Part shown: piece by piece, positions 17,222 through 26,112 of the stretch
Layout: the number at the start of each line of letters is the position of its first letter
Position numbering within the stretch: position 1 is the stretch's first letter
Origin: Intestinimonas massiliensis (ex Afouda et al. 2020)
Lineage (GTDB): Bacteria; Bacillota; Clostridia; Oscillospirales; Oscillospiraceae
Reading direction: 5' to 3'
DNA length: 64,000 nucleotides
Assembly: GCF_900626285.1 (NCBI RefSeq)
Contig: NZ_LR131147.1
Coordinates: 1,158,386-1,222,385 of the forward strand
Notes under the pieces: model-generated
What the model was told of the DNA's origin: nothing
The model's database searches: none
Seen by the model: only the letters and a program-made list of their open reading frames with translations
Made by a program: the position numbers and the translations under genes

Positions 17222-17467
17222 TCACCTCAAAAACAGCCCATAGATATGCCACAGGTTGACGATCCCGTACACCAATGCAAGCGATGCCAGCGCCCGACGG
17301 GCATTCAGCCGTTGCAGGATCCAAGCCAGTATCGGTATAATGGTTAATTTGTAGATTACCATGACCGTAGGATCTTGCATGATCGGGTTGGCCTCTGAAT
17401 ATCCGAGGGACAGAGCGTAGAGCGTGAAGCATAAGTCAAGTAAGTTAAGCGAAACAAGCGCTCTCAT
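17222..17467 (-). CDS. Small membrane protein (DUF5658-like)
   Basis: This protein of 81 residues has three hydrophobic helices and the motif LNLLDLCFTLYALSLGYSEANP typical of DUF5658, spanning about residues 8-29. Its ATG overlaps the stop of the preceding gene. It might help lysis or alter the host membrane. No function is proven. Confidence 0.65.
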   Translation of the reverse strand: MRALVSLNLLDLCFTLYALSLGYSEANPIMQDPTVMVIYKLTIIPILAWILQRLNARRALASLALVYGIVNLWHIYGLFLR

Positions 17468-18036
17468 AACTCCCCCAACGTGTTATCTGCACCCAAAATA
17501 TCGTTGAGCACATCTTCTGCTGCAACACCGTACACTCTTAGCCCTATCCGCTCCATTTCAGTCTGTTCCTGTCGGAACTTGCGAAGAAGCTCCATGTCTG
17601 CGTGGATGGAAATGTGAACCGTCGTCTCCCAGAGTTCTCCGGCCCGCACGATACCGTAGCTTCCGGCTTTATAAACATTCCCGTCGTCTCCGCGCACAAG
17701 AAAGTCGCTGCCGTATGCCACTGCCGAAATACCACGCCGGTTCAAATGCTGCTGCGCAGCCTTCAATATCCCATCCCCAGGGAAACTGTGACGCCGCTCC
17801 ATCACACAGATGCACAGATCTCCAGGGAAAACCAGATCCACCATGCCGGGCCGGTATCCGCTATGGAAAATCAGGATGTCGTGGGCCTTGCGCACCTCCT
17901 CCCGATAGGCATCGTCCGGGGCACATCCTGCCCACAGACGCTCGGCAATGTTTACCACAACTCCCTCCTCGCCCGCCGCCTCCATCCGGGCGATCTCGGC
18001 AAACGCCGCCGGTGCGTCCAGCAGTTTATATTCCAT
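17464..18036 (-). CDS. Unknown phage protein, faint LplA/BPL-like pattern
   Basis: This protein of 190 residues has no clear family. Residues 105-160 (SDFLVRGDDGNVYKAGSYG, then TTVHISIHADMELLRKF) recall the lysine-Ala-Gly-Ser and hydrophobic strand region of lipoate-protein ligases. The Arg-rich lipoyl-AMP motif is not evident, so this is only a suggestion. It lies among fibre and lysis genes. The start at 18036 follows GGGAGGGGTGAGC. Confidence 0.55.
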   Translation of the reverse strand: MEYKLLDAPAAFAEIARMEAAGEEGVVVNIAERLWAGCAPDDAYREEVRKAHDILIFHSGYRPGMVDLVFPGDLCICVMERRHSFPGDGILKAAQQHLNRRGISAVAYGSDFLVRGDDGNVYKAGSYGIVRAGELWETTVHISIHADMELLRKFRQEQTEMERIGLRVYGVAAEDVLNDILGADNTLGEL

Positions 18037-18039
18037 TGC

Positions 18040-18915
18040 TCACCCCTCCCAGTCTGACAGCGGGTGCAGCGTGATGGTCTCCGCAAACTCCGCCCCGCTC
18101 AAGATCGTCCGCGCCGCCGCGCAGTCCGTGTACACGTCCAGCGGGACATCCGTGTCCCCACAGCTGCCGTATTTGGCATTAAACTTGGGATCAAGGGTAA
18201 TTTGCCCGTCCGCCGGAGTCAGCAGCACAAGGGCGGTCTCGCTGCTCATCATGCAGCACTCCAGCAGCCTTGAAACTTCCGCACCTACGATCAGGGTGGT
18301 AAACGCACCGCTGCCCAGCTGATGGTCCACTGTGGCCCCGGCGTAGGCCCCCGTCCCTGTGATGGTCATTGTCTGGGTCTCCGCCGCATAGCTCCACCAG
18401 GTCCCGGGCCCGGCGATTTTCGGGTTCAGGCTGTCCCCGTCCTCCACCGTCATGTCCTCCAGGTTATAAGCCGCAGACGATGCCCGGGCATAGGGCAGTG
18501 TCATTCCAGCTCTGGCATTGATCAAAAAATAGTTGGTCCCGAGCAGAGAAACCGTGTACGTCAGGGTCTCGCCGTCCGGCTTTTTGAAAACGGCCTGATA
18601 GCCGCTTCCACCTTCTGAAATCGACAGTTCGATCCCGATCTCAGCGAAAGCGTCGATCAGCAGCAGGGAGCCATCCTCCACATCCTTGGTGGGAATATCC
18701 TCGCAGAGGTATATCCCCTTTTTCCCAATGTAGTCCAACTGCTCATCCATCATGGACACAAAGTTGTTGTAGGCCGCCTCCGTCACCGTCACGCCCGCGA
18801 ACAGGGACCAGAAAAACGCCTGGGTGTACGCTCGTTCCATTGGATTTTGCATGGAAAAGCTCCGCTGGAGCCGCCGGAACAGGAGGTATTTGTACTGCCC
18901 CGAAGTGTACGGCAT
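18040..18915 (-). CDS. Phage tail-region protein of unknown function
   Basis: This protein of 291 residues has a helical N-terminus (QYKYLLFRRLQRSF), then a mixed domain with Gly/Thr-rich beta repeats near residues 165-215. Its start touches the stop of the UppS-like gene, so expression is coupled. Position suggests a fibre-associated or host-interaction role. Confidence 0.55.
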   Translation of the reverse strand: MPYTSGQYKYLLFRRLQRSFSMQNPMERAYTQAFFWSLFAGVTVTEAAYNNFVSMMDEQLDYIGKKGIYLCEDIPTKDVEDGSLLLIDAFAEIGIELSISEGGSGYQAVFKKPDGETLTYTVSLLGTNYFLINARAGMTLPYARASSAAYNLEDMTVEDGDSLNPKIAGPGTWWSYAAETQTMTITGTGAYAGATVDHQLGSGAFTTLIVGAEVSRLLECCMMSSETALVLLTPADGQITLDPKFNAKYGSCGDTDVPLDVYTDCAAARTILSGAEFAETITLHPLSDWEG

Positions 18916-19574
18916 CAGACCACCCCCCCATGCTTGCGCGCCGTTGTCTCGTAGCGCTTAATCGCGTGCTTGAACTCCCCCAGGGAGAGGTCAGGGAACA
19001 AAGTCTCGGTGAAGTAAAGCTCGGCGTAGGCCGACTGCCACAGCAGGAAGTTGGACAACCGCTGGTACCCGCCGGTCCTGACAATCAGATCCGGCTCCGG
19101 GAGGTCCTGATACAGGGCCGCCGTGATCTCCTCCTCCGTCCTGGCCCCACGGGCCACCGCGTCCGCGATCTCCATGCGGCCGGAGTAGTTACAGCACAGA
19201 TTAAGGGTCAGGCCGGTGCAGTGGGCTGTCTCCCGCTGGATGGTATCCATCTTTGCCAGGCTCTCAGCAGGCACCCGCTGTCTGGTGCCTGAGATGACCA
19301 CCCGGATGTTGTTCTCCGCAAACTCCGGCCACCGCTCGAAGTAGTGGTTTGCCATGGCAAAGAGGCTGTCCACCTCAGCCTTCGGACGCGCCCAGTTCTC
19401 CCAGCTGAAACAATAGACAGACAGCGTCGGGATTCTAAGGTCCACACACCAGTGCATCATGTCCTCCACCTTGTTCAGGCCCTGCTCATGGCCGGCGGAG
19501 CGCTCCAGCCCCCTGCGCTCCGCCCACCGGCCGTTGCCATCCGCGATGACGGCCACGTGCTTCAGCACGTTCAT
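18915..19574 (-). CDS. uppS: Phage-encoded cis-prenyltransferase (undecaprenyl diphosphate synthase family)
   Basis: This protein of 219 residues has the full set of family motifs: ADGNGRWAERRG with catalytic Asp12, YCFSWENWARP (about residue 55), LNLCCNYSGRMEI, DLIVRTGGYQRLSNFLLWQ and AYAELYFTETLFPD. The enzyme condenses isopentenyl diphosphate on an allylic diphosphate to make the lipid carrier of wall synthesis. It is shorter than bacterial UppS (about 240-255), and the usual M before DGNGR is A. The ATG at 19574 overlaps the previous stop, and GGGGAGGTGA precedes it, so it belongs to the phage late operon. Confidence 0.9.
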   Translation of the reverse strand: MNVLKHVAVIADGNGRWAERRGLERSAGHEQGLNKVEDMMHWCVDLRIPTLSVYCFSWENWARPKAEVDSLFAMANHYFERWPEFAENNIRVVISGTRQRVPAESLAKMDTIQRETAHCTGLTLNLCCNYSGRMEIADAVARGARTEEEITAALYQDLPEPDLIVRTGGYQRLSNFLLWQSAYAELYFTETLFPDLSLGEFKHAIKRYETTARKHGGVV

Positions 19575-20320
19575 ACAGTCACCTCCCCGGTGGCCGGGAA
19601 CACCGCCGTCACCACGCCGCTGTCTGCGGCATTGCTGACGCCGGACGCCCCGGCGGCCGTAAACAAATTGGCCGTCACACCCTGCATGGTGTAGCCCACT
19701 TTGGCCGTCAGGGTGATAGTGGCGGTGTAGGCCGTGCTGGCGGCAAACGCCCCGCCGCTGATCTCCGGGGCCCACGCCACCGACCCGGAGTACTGCTCGT
19801 TGTCGATCTCCATCACTGGCGCCGCACCCGCCGCCGGCGGCGTCAGCCCCGTGATGGCTGCCTCCGTAACCGGCACAGGCTCACACGCCTCCAGGCCGAA
19901 CAGCGCAATGGTCAGATCACGGTCAGGGGCATTGACGGCATTAATGGTAACCGTGACAGATCCCGCTGTCTTTTTCTCCTGGTTCGGCTCCGTGACGGCG
20001 GTATCCACGATGCTCAGCGCCGCCGCCACCACCGCCTGGGTGTTGACGGCCGGTGAATCCGGCATCAGGCCGATCTGGAGCCCGCCGTCCCCGATCTTGT
20101 ACCCGGTGCACACCAGCTCGTAGGTGGTCCCTTGGACGTCCGGGTCCCAGCCCTCCAGATCAAATTCGACAGGCAGGCCAACCACAAATTCCCCAGACTG
20201 TATGTCAGAGATTGCCTCCGCCATCTCGGGGACAGGAATAGGGGCGCTTCCGCCAGTCTTACCACGGATAGAATTTGCAATGGCCGTCAGGGTGGTGTCC
20301 TTGATCATATACTCAGCCAT
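19571..20320 (-). CDS. Tail fibre-associated protein with Ig-like segment
   Basis: This protein of 249 residues begins with a helix-rich segment (TLTAIANSIRGKTGGSAPIPVPEM) seen split over residues 10-33 in many Firmicute tail proteins. Later parts are Ala/Thr/Val-rich beta strands (TAYTATITLTAKVGYTMQG) like a bacterial Ig domain. It overlaps its neighbours on both sides. It is probably an accessory fibre or decoration protein. Confidence 0.6.
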   Translation of the reverse strand: MAEYMIKDTTLTAIANSIRGKTGGSAPIPVPEMAEAISDIQSGEFVVGLPVEFDLEGWDPDVQGTTYELVCTGYKIGDGGLQIGLMPDSPAVNTQAVVAAALSIVDTAVTEPNQEKKTAGSVTVTINAVNAPDRDLTIALFGLEACEPVPVTEAAITGLTPPAAGAAPVMEIDNEQYSGSVAWAPEISGGAFAASTAYTATITLTAKVGYTMQGVTANLFTAAGASGVSNAADSGVVTAVFPATGEVTV

Positions 20321-20847
20321 CAGAAACTCGCCTCCTCAGCTGCAGGAACCGCCTCTGATACCCAGGCCCCATCCCGCGCCCTTAAAAAGTCGCCGTCCAC
20401 ATTAGGCTCCGGCAACGGGTCGGGATCAGGGACCATTTCCAATGATAAATAGGTCATCGAATTCTTAAGGCTCAAGAAAACGCTTATACCGCCGTTAAGA
20501 TAGAATCGGCCAGAAAGTTGATAGGTATTCGCCATCTCAATTGCCGCCCCGGAAAAGTATCCCTGCACGGGAAGCGGAATCCCATCGGCTAAAAATACAA
20601 TTTTTATTATGGCTCCGCCTGCCATAGCCGCCGCTTTGATCTGCTCTCCGACCGATTCCGGTATCATTTCCGAAGCACTCGCAGCACTCAGGATCACGCC
20701 ATGAGACACCAGGTCTATGACCGGGACAGATGGAGATATGGCCGCCGCCGGAAACCTCCGGATGTTTCCGTTAATCTCCATGATGAAATGATCACCGTCA
20801 CCGATTTCCTCCACAATGGGCTTTTCGCCCAGTTTCGTCGTCGCCAT
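20320..20847 (-). CDS. Unknown phage tail-region protein
   Basis: This protein of 175 residues begins MATTKLGEKPIVEEIGDGD and ends in a Pro/Asp-rich linker and an Ala/Glu-rich tail. The opening resembles short fibre-adaptor proteins. It sits between the main fibre gene and the Ig-like protein gene. No family is recognised with certainty. Confidence 0.55.
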   Translation of the reverse strand: MATTKLGEKPIVEEIGDGDHFIMEINGNIRRFPAAAISPSVPVIDLVSHGVILSAASASEMIPESVGEQIKAAAMAGGAIIKIVFLADGIPLPVQGYFSGAAIEMANTYQLSGRFYLNGGISVFLSLKNSMTYLSLEMVPDPDPLPEPNVDGDFLRARDGAWVSEAVPAAEEASF

Positions 20848-20853
20848 GCCTGC

Positions 20854-22692
20854 TCACCTCCCTAATATGCCGTATTCGTTTCCGCTGAAATCCAGGATGC
20901 GAAAAAAATCCGTTTTCCAGAGCTGCCCGTCTATGGATGTCATCACCAGGTCCTCCGACACAGCCAGAAACCTCCCTTCCCCGGAAATAATCAAGGAAGC
21001 CGATACAACATCAGGCACATCCACCAGGGACCAGGTAAACCCATCATTAGTCACCAACAGCTGATTACCGGACACCTTCAGCACAAGAGCATTTCCGTCC
21101 GTCATAATCTGCTCATTGGGTCCGGATATGGATATATCCTCAAATTTCTGGACTGTCCAGGACTGGCTCGGATCATAATTCGATACCGCGACCTGGATAT
21201 AAGCTGGCATACCCACAGCGCTTGACTGTACACAGCAAAGCCATTTTTTCAGGACTTTCGAATAGATAAGTTCAAGCCCTTTTGTGTTATCTGCATCCAC
21301 AAAATCGAGCCGCTTTTGCAGCGCAGTCCATGATACGCCATCATCAGAAACGGATACATATCCTTTGTAGGTTACTGCAACAAATTTCCCGTTCCCGTAT
21401 GATACACCAAGGTATCCATCCCCCGCCTGGAGAACCGGCGTATTGTGCTGCGTCCAGGCCACCCCGTCTTTTGATGTCCAGAAATGCAGATACCCGGACG
21501 AGGCCGCGTTCCCGCCAGGGAAGCTGACAAACAAGCCCTTTCCATATGTCAGGTATCCTCGCGATCCGTATACACCAGATTCATTTTCGATTTCGGACCA
21601 TACTTTCCCATCCGTGGAATACGCAATTTTATTTATTCCGACCGCCAAGAATATCCCATTTCCGCACGCAATCCCGAGATAGTCATCAGCCCCATGGTAC
21701 CCTACCGTCCACCTGAGGCCGTCTTCCGAGGTGCAGAATATGGCCTGGTCTGCCATAGCGCCTTTTTCGCACGCAAGGACAACATATATCCCATTCATGC
21801 GGCACCACGCAGCCATCCAATAATTGCCCAGATTGGTAAGCGCCCCTGTCTGGAGCCTCTCCGCTTTGCAGTTCACCCCCAGCTTGTTCCGCAGCGCCTC
21901 GTAGCTGCTCACCCCCGTCCCGCCACGGGCAACGCCCAGGGTACCGGAGGTAATATCCGTGGCCGTGTGCTTGTGGCTGGCCGCAGCGGCACCCGTCTGA
22001 GCTGCCGTCACCTTGTGGGGGTTGCTCCGGTCGGCCAGGTGCGAGATGAGAGTCACCACCGCCCGGGCGATCTTGCCCATGGCGGTACTCAGTTTCTCTC
22101 CGCTGGACAGAGCTGCCGTGGTGGCAGGCGTTGTATAGGTGGGCGTCTGGTCGTTGGTGGACACGTTGGGGACGTTGCCCAGACCCACCTGCTCCTTGCT
22201 CACCTGGTGCGGGTTGTCCCGCCGGGCAACAAAATCATCAAACTCTGCTTTGCTGACATAAACCAGGCTCTCGGAGATGGAGGCGGTGACGTTCTGGGCA
22301 TCCCCGATGTAGACCAGCACATCCATTTGGGTCTCCAAGACCTTATCCGCGCTGGCCGGAATGTAGTCGGCCTGACTCTCCTGGGTGTACTCATAGGCGT
22401 AGAGCAGGGTACGCTCCGGGGCGTCCGGGTCTTTTGCCAACACCCCCAGCTCCGTGGCCCGGAACCCGGCCTCCACCTCCCCGTTGGAAAACACATAGGT
22501 CAGTGTGACAAAGATGTCGCCGATCTCATACTTGGAGATCTCCGCCGTCAGCAGCGGATTGGACAGGGCGGCGGCGCTCTCCCCGGCGTCCGCCCCGTTG
22601 CCCAGTTGTATGGCCGCAAACTCAATGGTCGCCTCCCCGGCGATGGTGCGCAGCAGCAGATCCATCCCGCTGGGCGTCAGTTTCAATGCCAT
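20854..22692 (-). CDS. Tail fibre with DNPH repeats and C-terminal propeller-like region
   Basis: This fibre protein has 612 residues. Residues 1-150 resemble the tail-collar/DUF3751 attachment domain. Two DNPH/SNPH-V-(S/T)-x-x-Q motifs near residues 160 and 225 are typical of fibre shafts, and SHKHTATDITSGTL is near 245. From residue 275 there are six Asp-box-like repeats (TSEDGLRWT, STDGKVWSE, TSKDGVAWT, SDDGVSWTA, TNDGFTWSL, TSIDGQLWK). These suggest a beta-propeller that could bind surface glycans. It is the likely host-recognition protein. Confidence 0.8.
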   Translation of the reverse strand: MALKLTPSGMDLLLRTIAGEATIEFAAIQLGNGADAGESAAALSNPLLTAEISKYEIGDIFVTLTYVFSNGEVEAGFRATELGVLAKDPDAPERTLLYAYEYTQESQADYIPASADKVLETQMDVLVYIGDAQNVTASISESLVYVSKAEFDDFVARRDNPHQVSKEQVGLGNVPNVSTNDQTPTYTTPATTAALSSGEKLSTAMGKIARAVVTLISHLADRSNPHKVTAAQTGAAAASHKHTATDITSGTLGVARGGTGVSSYEALRNKLGVNCKAERLQTGALTNLGNYWMAAWCRMNGIYVVLACEKGAMADQAIFCTSEDGLRWTVGYHGADDYLGIACGNGIFLAVGINKIAYSTDGKVWSEIENESGVYGSRGYLTYGKGLFVSFPGGNAASSGYLHFWTSKDGVAWTQHNTPVLQAGDGYLGVSYGNGKFVAVTYKGYVSVSDDGVSWTALQKRLDFVDADNTKGLELIYSKVLKKWLCCVQSSAVGMPAYIQVAVSNYDPSQSWTVQKFEDISISGPNEQIMTDGNALVLKVSGNQLLVTNDGFTWSLVDVPDVVSASLIISGEGRFLAVSEDLVMTSIDGQLWKTDFFRILDFSGNEYGILGR

Positions 22693-22696
22693 GGTT

Positions 22697-23326
22697 TCAA
22701 TCCTCCTCGTCTATGATGCGGTTGCCGGCCTCATCGGCCAGCAGGTCCCCGTTCTCGTCCACTAGGTAGGTCACATCCAGCGCGGGCGGGATCTCACAGT
22801 CCACAGTCAGACTCCGCCCCAGCCGCACCGCGAAGCCGGTGTAGAGCCGATGCTCCCGGCGGAGCATCAGCAGCACCAGCAGGGCCATGCCCAGGTGGGC
22901 GGGCTTGATCTCGTTGACGGCGGCCCGGATGGCGTCCACATCCGGCGGCAGGCCGGAATCCGGGACGATGCGGATCAAAAAGGAATAGGCCCCATGATCC
23001 TCCACAATCTCCACCGTGCCATCCACAAACGCCAGCACGACGGAGCGGATCAGCTCCGCCGTGGGCGTCCCCTGCCCTCTCAGCTTGGACAGGACGCGGG
23101 TGCGCCGGGCAGCGTCCGTCTTGTCCGGCTCCACCGGGATGCCATAGGCGGTCTCCCACAGCTCCAGCCCCCATCCGGAGGCCGTCTGGGGCCACAGCTG
23201 GGCCATGGTAAACTCTACATCCTGCCGCAGCCGGGCCACCGCCAGCCCCAGCACCCGCTGGAGCTCGGCAAAGGGCAGGAATCTGTACAGCTCCGGCAGC
23301 TGGGCCATCAGGTCGATCTGCTCCAT
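22697..23326 (-). CDS. Baseplate protein, DUF2313/YmfQ (XkdU-like)
   Basis: This protein of 209 residues with the opening LPELYRFLPFAELQRVLGLA and the WELWETAYGI-like core fits the YmfQ/XkdU family, found directly after baseplate J genes. It is thought to join wedge and fibre. It overlaps the baseplate J stop. Confidence 0.8.
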   Translation of the reverse strand: MEQIDLMAQLPELYRFLPFAELQRVLGLAVARLRQDVEFTMAQLWPQTASGWGLELWETAYGIPVEPDKTDAARRTRVLSKLRGQGTPTAELIRSVVLAFVDGTVEIVEDHGAYSFLIRIVPDSGLPPDVDAIRAAVNEIKPAHLGMALLVLLMLRREHRLYTGFAVRLGRSLTVDCEIPPALDVTYLVDENGDLLADEAGNRIIDEED

Positions 23327-24423
23327 CAGACCGTCACCTCCACGCTCCCCAGCACCGGCGCCTGCCCGGCCGACACCTGGATGTCCTCCGCTCCGCCGTT
23401 GACGGTGAGGCTGGTGGCATCCTCCACCCCGTCGATGGTGAGCAGCAGAGCCAGCAGCCGGTTATAGATCAGTGTGTACGGTCTGTCCTCCTCTGGGGTA
23501 TAGTAAATCTGCGCGTAGTTCTGCTTCACCAGGCCGGCCAGATACTCCCGCAGCCGGGCCTCCATCTCCGTGCGCACCGTCTCGGCCGATACGGCGGAGC
23601 GGAGCACCACCGTGGCCGTCACGGAGATCTCAAGCGTCTCCGGGGCGGCGGCCTCCGGGGCAGCGCCCACAGGCCGCTGAGCGTCCAGCAGCTCCTGGAC
23701 CTCCTCCACGATCTCCCCGGCGGCAGGCTCCATGTTGCTGTCCACCAGGTAGACCTTCACCGTGTCCGGCCCGTTGGCCAGCTCCACCACCTTGGCCTCC
23801 CCCACGCCGGGGATCTCCATGGCCCAGGCCCGGTACTGCCAGCCGTTTGCCCCGTTGATGGGCTTCTGGCGGCGCTCGGCGATGCGCTGGCACAGGGCGG
23901 CGTCGCTTTCCGTGTCGGTGCCGCCGGAGGCCTCCCCGTTGACGTAGGAGGCGAGGCCGGGTACATTGACGTACATACTGGTGATGGCCCCGGCCAAAAT
24001 GTTGTACGCCGCACCCTCCTCCGCCGCCTCCAGGCGGCCGACAGCGGTGCCCTCCGCCGGGATGGTCATCGCAGCCTCCAGGGCAAACCGCAGGCCGGTG
24101 GCGGTCAAGAAGACGGCGCCCTGCGGGATCACGGTGCCCGGGTCCCCCGTCAGGGTAATGTCACACACCGCCCGGGTGCCCGGGCGGCGGGTGATGTTGA
24201 AATAGGTCTCTCCCACCAGGTCGATGTATCCGCCGGAGGTTTCATCAATAAACAGCATGGACGTGACGGCGGGCAGGGCCTTGTAGACCTGGCTGATCTG
24301 CCCGGCCACAGGACCGATGGTGGCGTCGGCGTAGCTCCCGGCCATGGCGGACAGGCCGGTGTCCGGGGAGATCTCCCCCAGCAGCTCCGCCTTGATCTGC
24401 GCCTGGGTGCGATCGTCAAACAT
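23326..24423 (-). CDS. Baseplate J-like protein (XkdT-like)
   Basis: This protein of 365 residues carries the Baseplate_J pattern: GGYIDLVGETYFNITRRPGT, G-TVIPQGAVFLT, and GTDTESDAALCQRI with the conserved Arg. It builds the baseplate wedge. The start at 24423 overlaps the upstream stop by eight bases. A longer frame to 24486 is not supported. Confidence 0.87.
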   Translation of the reverse strand: MFDDRTQAQIKAELLGEISPDTGLSAMAGSYADATIGPVAGQISQVYKALPAVTSMLFIDETSGGYIDLVGETYFNITRRPGTRAVCDITLTGDPGTVIPQGAVFLTATGLRFALEAAMTIPAEGTAVGRLEAAEEGAAYNILAGAITSMYVNVPGLASYVNGEASGGTDTESDAALCQRIAERRQKPINGANGWQYRAWAMEIPGVGEAKVVELANGPDTVKVYLVDSNMEPAAGEIVEEVQELLDAQRPVGAAPEAAAPETLEISVTATVVLRSAVSAETVRTEMEARLREYLAGLVKQNYAQIYYTPEEDRPYTLIYNRLLALLLTIDGVEDATSLTVNGGAEDIQVSAGQAPVLGSVEVTV

Positions 24424-24832
24424 AGAACTCCTCCTTGCCGTAGATGCTGGAAAACTCCACCTCCATGTGGAGGGTGGAGCCGTCAAAGGTCACATTGGAC
24501 ACCGAGCAGGCGGTGATGTACGGGGACACCAGCAGGGCATCCTGGACGTAGCGCACCGCCTCGCTGCGCTTGGTCTCCGCCTGGTAAGGCTGACCCACCA
24601 GGCTCTCCAGCTCGCAGCCATAGGACCAGTCAAAGGCGCTCCAGCGGTACCGGGCGGTGGCCACAGCCCGCCAGGCCCAGCTTTTCACCGCCTCCAGGCC
24701 GGTGACGGTCACGGGATTGCCGCTCTCCCACCGGGGCGTGCCGGCGTCGTAGTCCATAGCCACGTCTGTGTACAGGGGCAGCTGCTCCGTCCGCCCGCTC
24801 CCGGGCGTGGGAAACAGGGGAAACAGGCTCAT
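24416..24832 (-). CDS. Baseplate wedge protein, DUF2634 (XkdS/gp25-like)
   Basis: This protein of 138 residues has a WESGNPVTVTGLEAVKSWAWR region and a late SVSNVTFDGSTLHMEVEF strand pair typical of DUF2634. The ATG at 24832 overlaps the preceding stop (ATGA). It belongs to the PBSX-like set XkdQ-R-S-T-U in the same order. Confidence 0.82.
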   Translation of the reverse strand: MSLFPLFPTPGSGRTEQLPLYTDVAMDYDAGTPRWESGNPVTVTGLEAVKSWAWRAVATARYRWSAFDWSYGCELESLVGQPYQAETKRSEAVRYVQDALLVSPYITACSVSNVTFDGSTLHMEVEFSSIYGKEEFYV

Positions 24833-25131
24833 GCTCTCACCATCCTCGCTATGAGATAATAGTCCTGGCCGTCCTGACTCAGCAGCACCACCCGGTCGCC
24901 CTTCCGCAGCAGGTTGAGCTCCCCGTGGTCCTCCTGCCATTTGTAGTCCAGGCCCACCGCCAGGTACAGGTCCTCCGGCTCCAGCTGGAGGCCGCCGCAG
25001 CTGACCCGCAGTCTGCCCCGCCCGGCCTCCATCACCGTACCGATGAAAAATGCGGAGGGGCTACCCACCAGCCCGGCGGCCCGCCCCATGCTCTCGGCAA
25101 TCCGGCCCATGTTTTCCTCAAAGGTACGCAT
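24829..25131 (-). CDS. DUF2577 baseplate protein (XkdR-like)
   Basis: This protein of 100 residues has an OB-like beta pattern: FFIGTVMEAGRGRLRVSCGG, then LRKGDRVVLLSQDGQDYYLI. DUF2577 proteins lie between XkdQ and XkdS, as here, and are thought to close the tail hub. Confidence 0.78.
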   Translation of the reverse strand: MRTFEENMGRIAESMGRAAGLVGSPSAFFIGTVMEAGRGRLRVSCGGLQLEPEDLYLAVGLDYKWQEDHGELNLLRKGDRVVLLSQDGQDYYLIARMVRA

Positions 25132-26108
25132 CAGATCTCACTCCCCGCGTTGGTGTCGTCCAGCAGATTGCGGAAATTCAGGGTGACCTTGCAGAAATAC
25201 TGCTTGTTCTTCCAGGTGTGGGTGTCGGCATCGATCCAGAAGAGGCCGGACACCCCGCTGCCGGTATCCCGCAAGATCACCGCCTCCCCGGCGATGAGCC
25301 GGGGATCTCCCAAAGTCTCCACGGTGAGCCGCTGCTGAAGGCCGTGAGCGGCCAGCCAGGCCTTTGCCTCCTCCTGGGCGTCCTCCCCGTCCCGCTGGAT
25401 AATCACGTGCTCCAGGCGGCCGTTGAGGGCGGTGGAAGCGCTGTCCTCAACCCGGCGCACCAGGGCGCCGGTGTCGCTGCGGATGGCCACCGCGTTCTGC
25501 AAGTCGGTGATGTCCCAGGTGTTGGTCACCCCCATGGTGGAGGCAATGGTGATGGAGGCGGAGGTGGGCCGCTCCACCACCTCCAGCTGCCCGTCCCCGG
25601 TGAAGCGGACCAGGTAACGTTTCCCGGTCCGCTCCCCCGCCTTGGCGTACAGGGTACGGATGATCTTGTCCAGAGCCACTCCGGCAAACTTCCGGCTTAC
25701 CGGCACCCCGGTGGACGCCAGCCGGGCCACCGGGATACCGTAGTCCCGGGCTATGGCGGCCACCGCCTCCTCTGGGGTCGCGCCGGTGAACTTATACCAC
25801 CCCTCGTTGCCCACCAGGTACCGCCCCCGGTCCAAGGCGGACAGATCCACCAGCGCATCCTGGGAGGTGGCGGTGGCCGTAAGCAGCGGCCCGGTAAATC
25901 GGGTCTCGCCGTCCAGCCGCAGGGTCAGCACCGCCCCCTCCTCCAGGGCGGGTGGCTCCACACTGCCGTCCCTGGGCACCGCCATAGATGCGGACAGCTC
26001 CCGGGCCGTCTGGTCCACGCTTCCGCTCCAGCTGAGCTCCTTGATCAGCTGTGTCGTGTCCCGGTCGGTAGCGCCTCCCGGGGCCGTCAGAATCAGGTCA
26101 TAGTCCAT
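25131..26108 (-). CDS. Baseplate hub protein (XkdQ/gp27-like)
   Basis: This protein of 325 residues starts with a short strand set, has a GNEGWYKFTGATPEEAVAAIA region and a late KAWLAAHGLQQRLTVETLGDP segment, as in XkdQ hub proteins of PBSX-type tails. It should form the central hub through which the tube opens. Confidence 0.78.
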   Translation of the reverse strand: MDYDLILTAPGGATDRDTTQLIKELSWSGSVDQTARELSASMAVPRDGSVEPPALEEGAVLTLRLDGETRFTGPLLTATATSQDALVDLSALDRGRYLVGNEGWYKFTGATPEEAVAAIARDYGIPVARLASTGVPVSRKFAGVALDKIIRTLYAKAGERTGKRYLVRFTGDGQLEVVERPTSASITIASTMGVTNTWDITDLQNAVAIRSDTGALVRRVEDSASTALNGRLEHVIIQRDGEDAQEEAKAWLAAHGLQQRLTVETLGDPRLIAGEAVILRDTGSGVSGLFWIDADTHTWKNKQYFCKVTLNFRNLLDDTNAGSEI

Positions 26109-26112
26109 AGTC

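Noticed and set aside
18915..19574. UppS as a host gene captured by misassembly
   Set aside because: It shares overlapping start and stop codons with phage genes on both sides and the same strand.
20854..22692. Diversity-generating retroelement at the tail fibre
   Set aside because: No reverse transcriptase or template repeat is found in the window.
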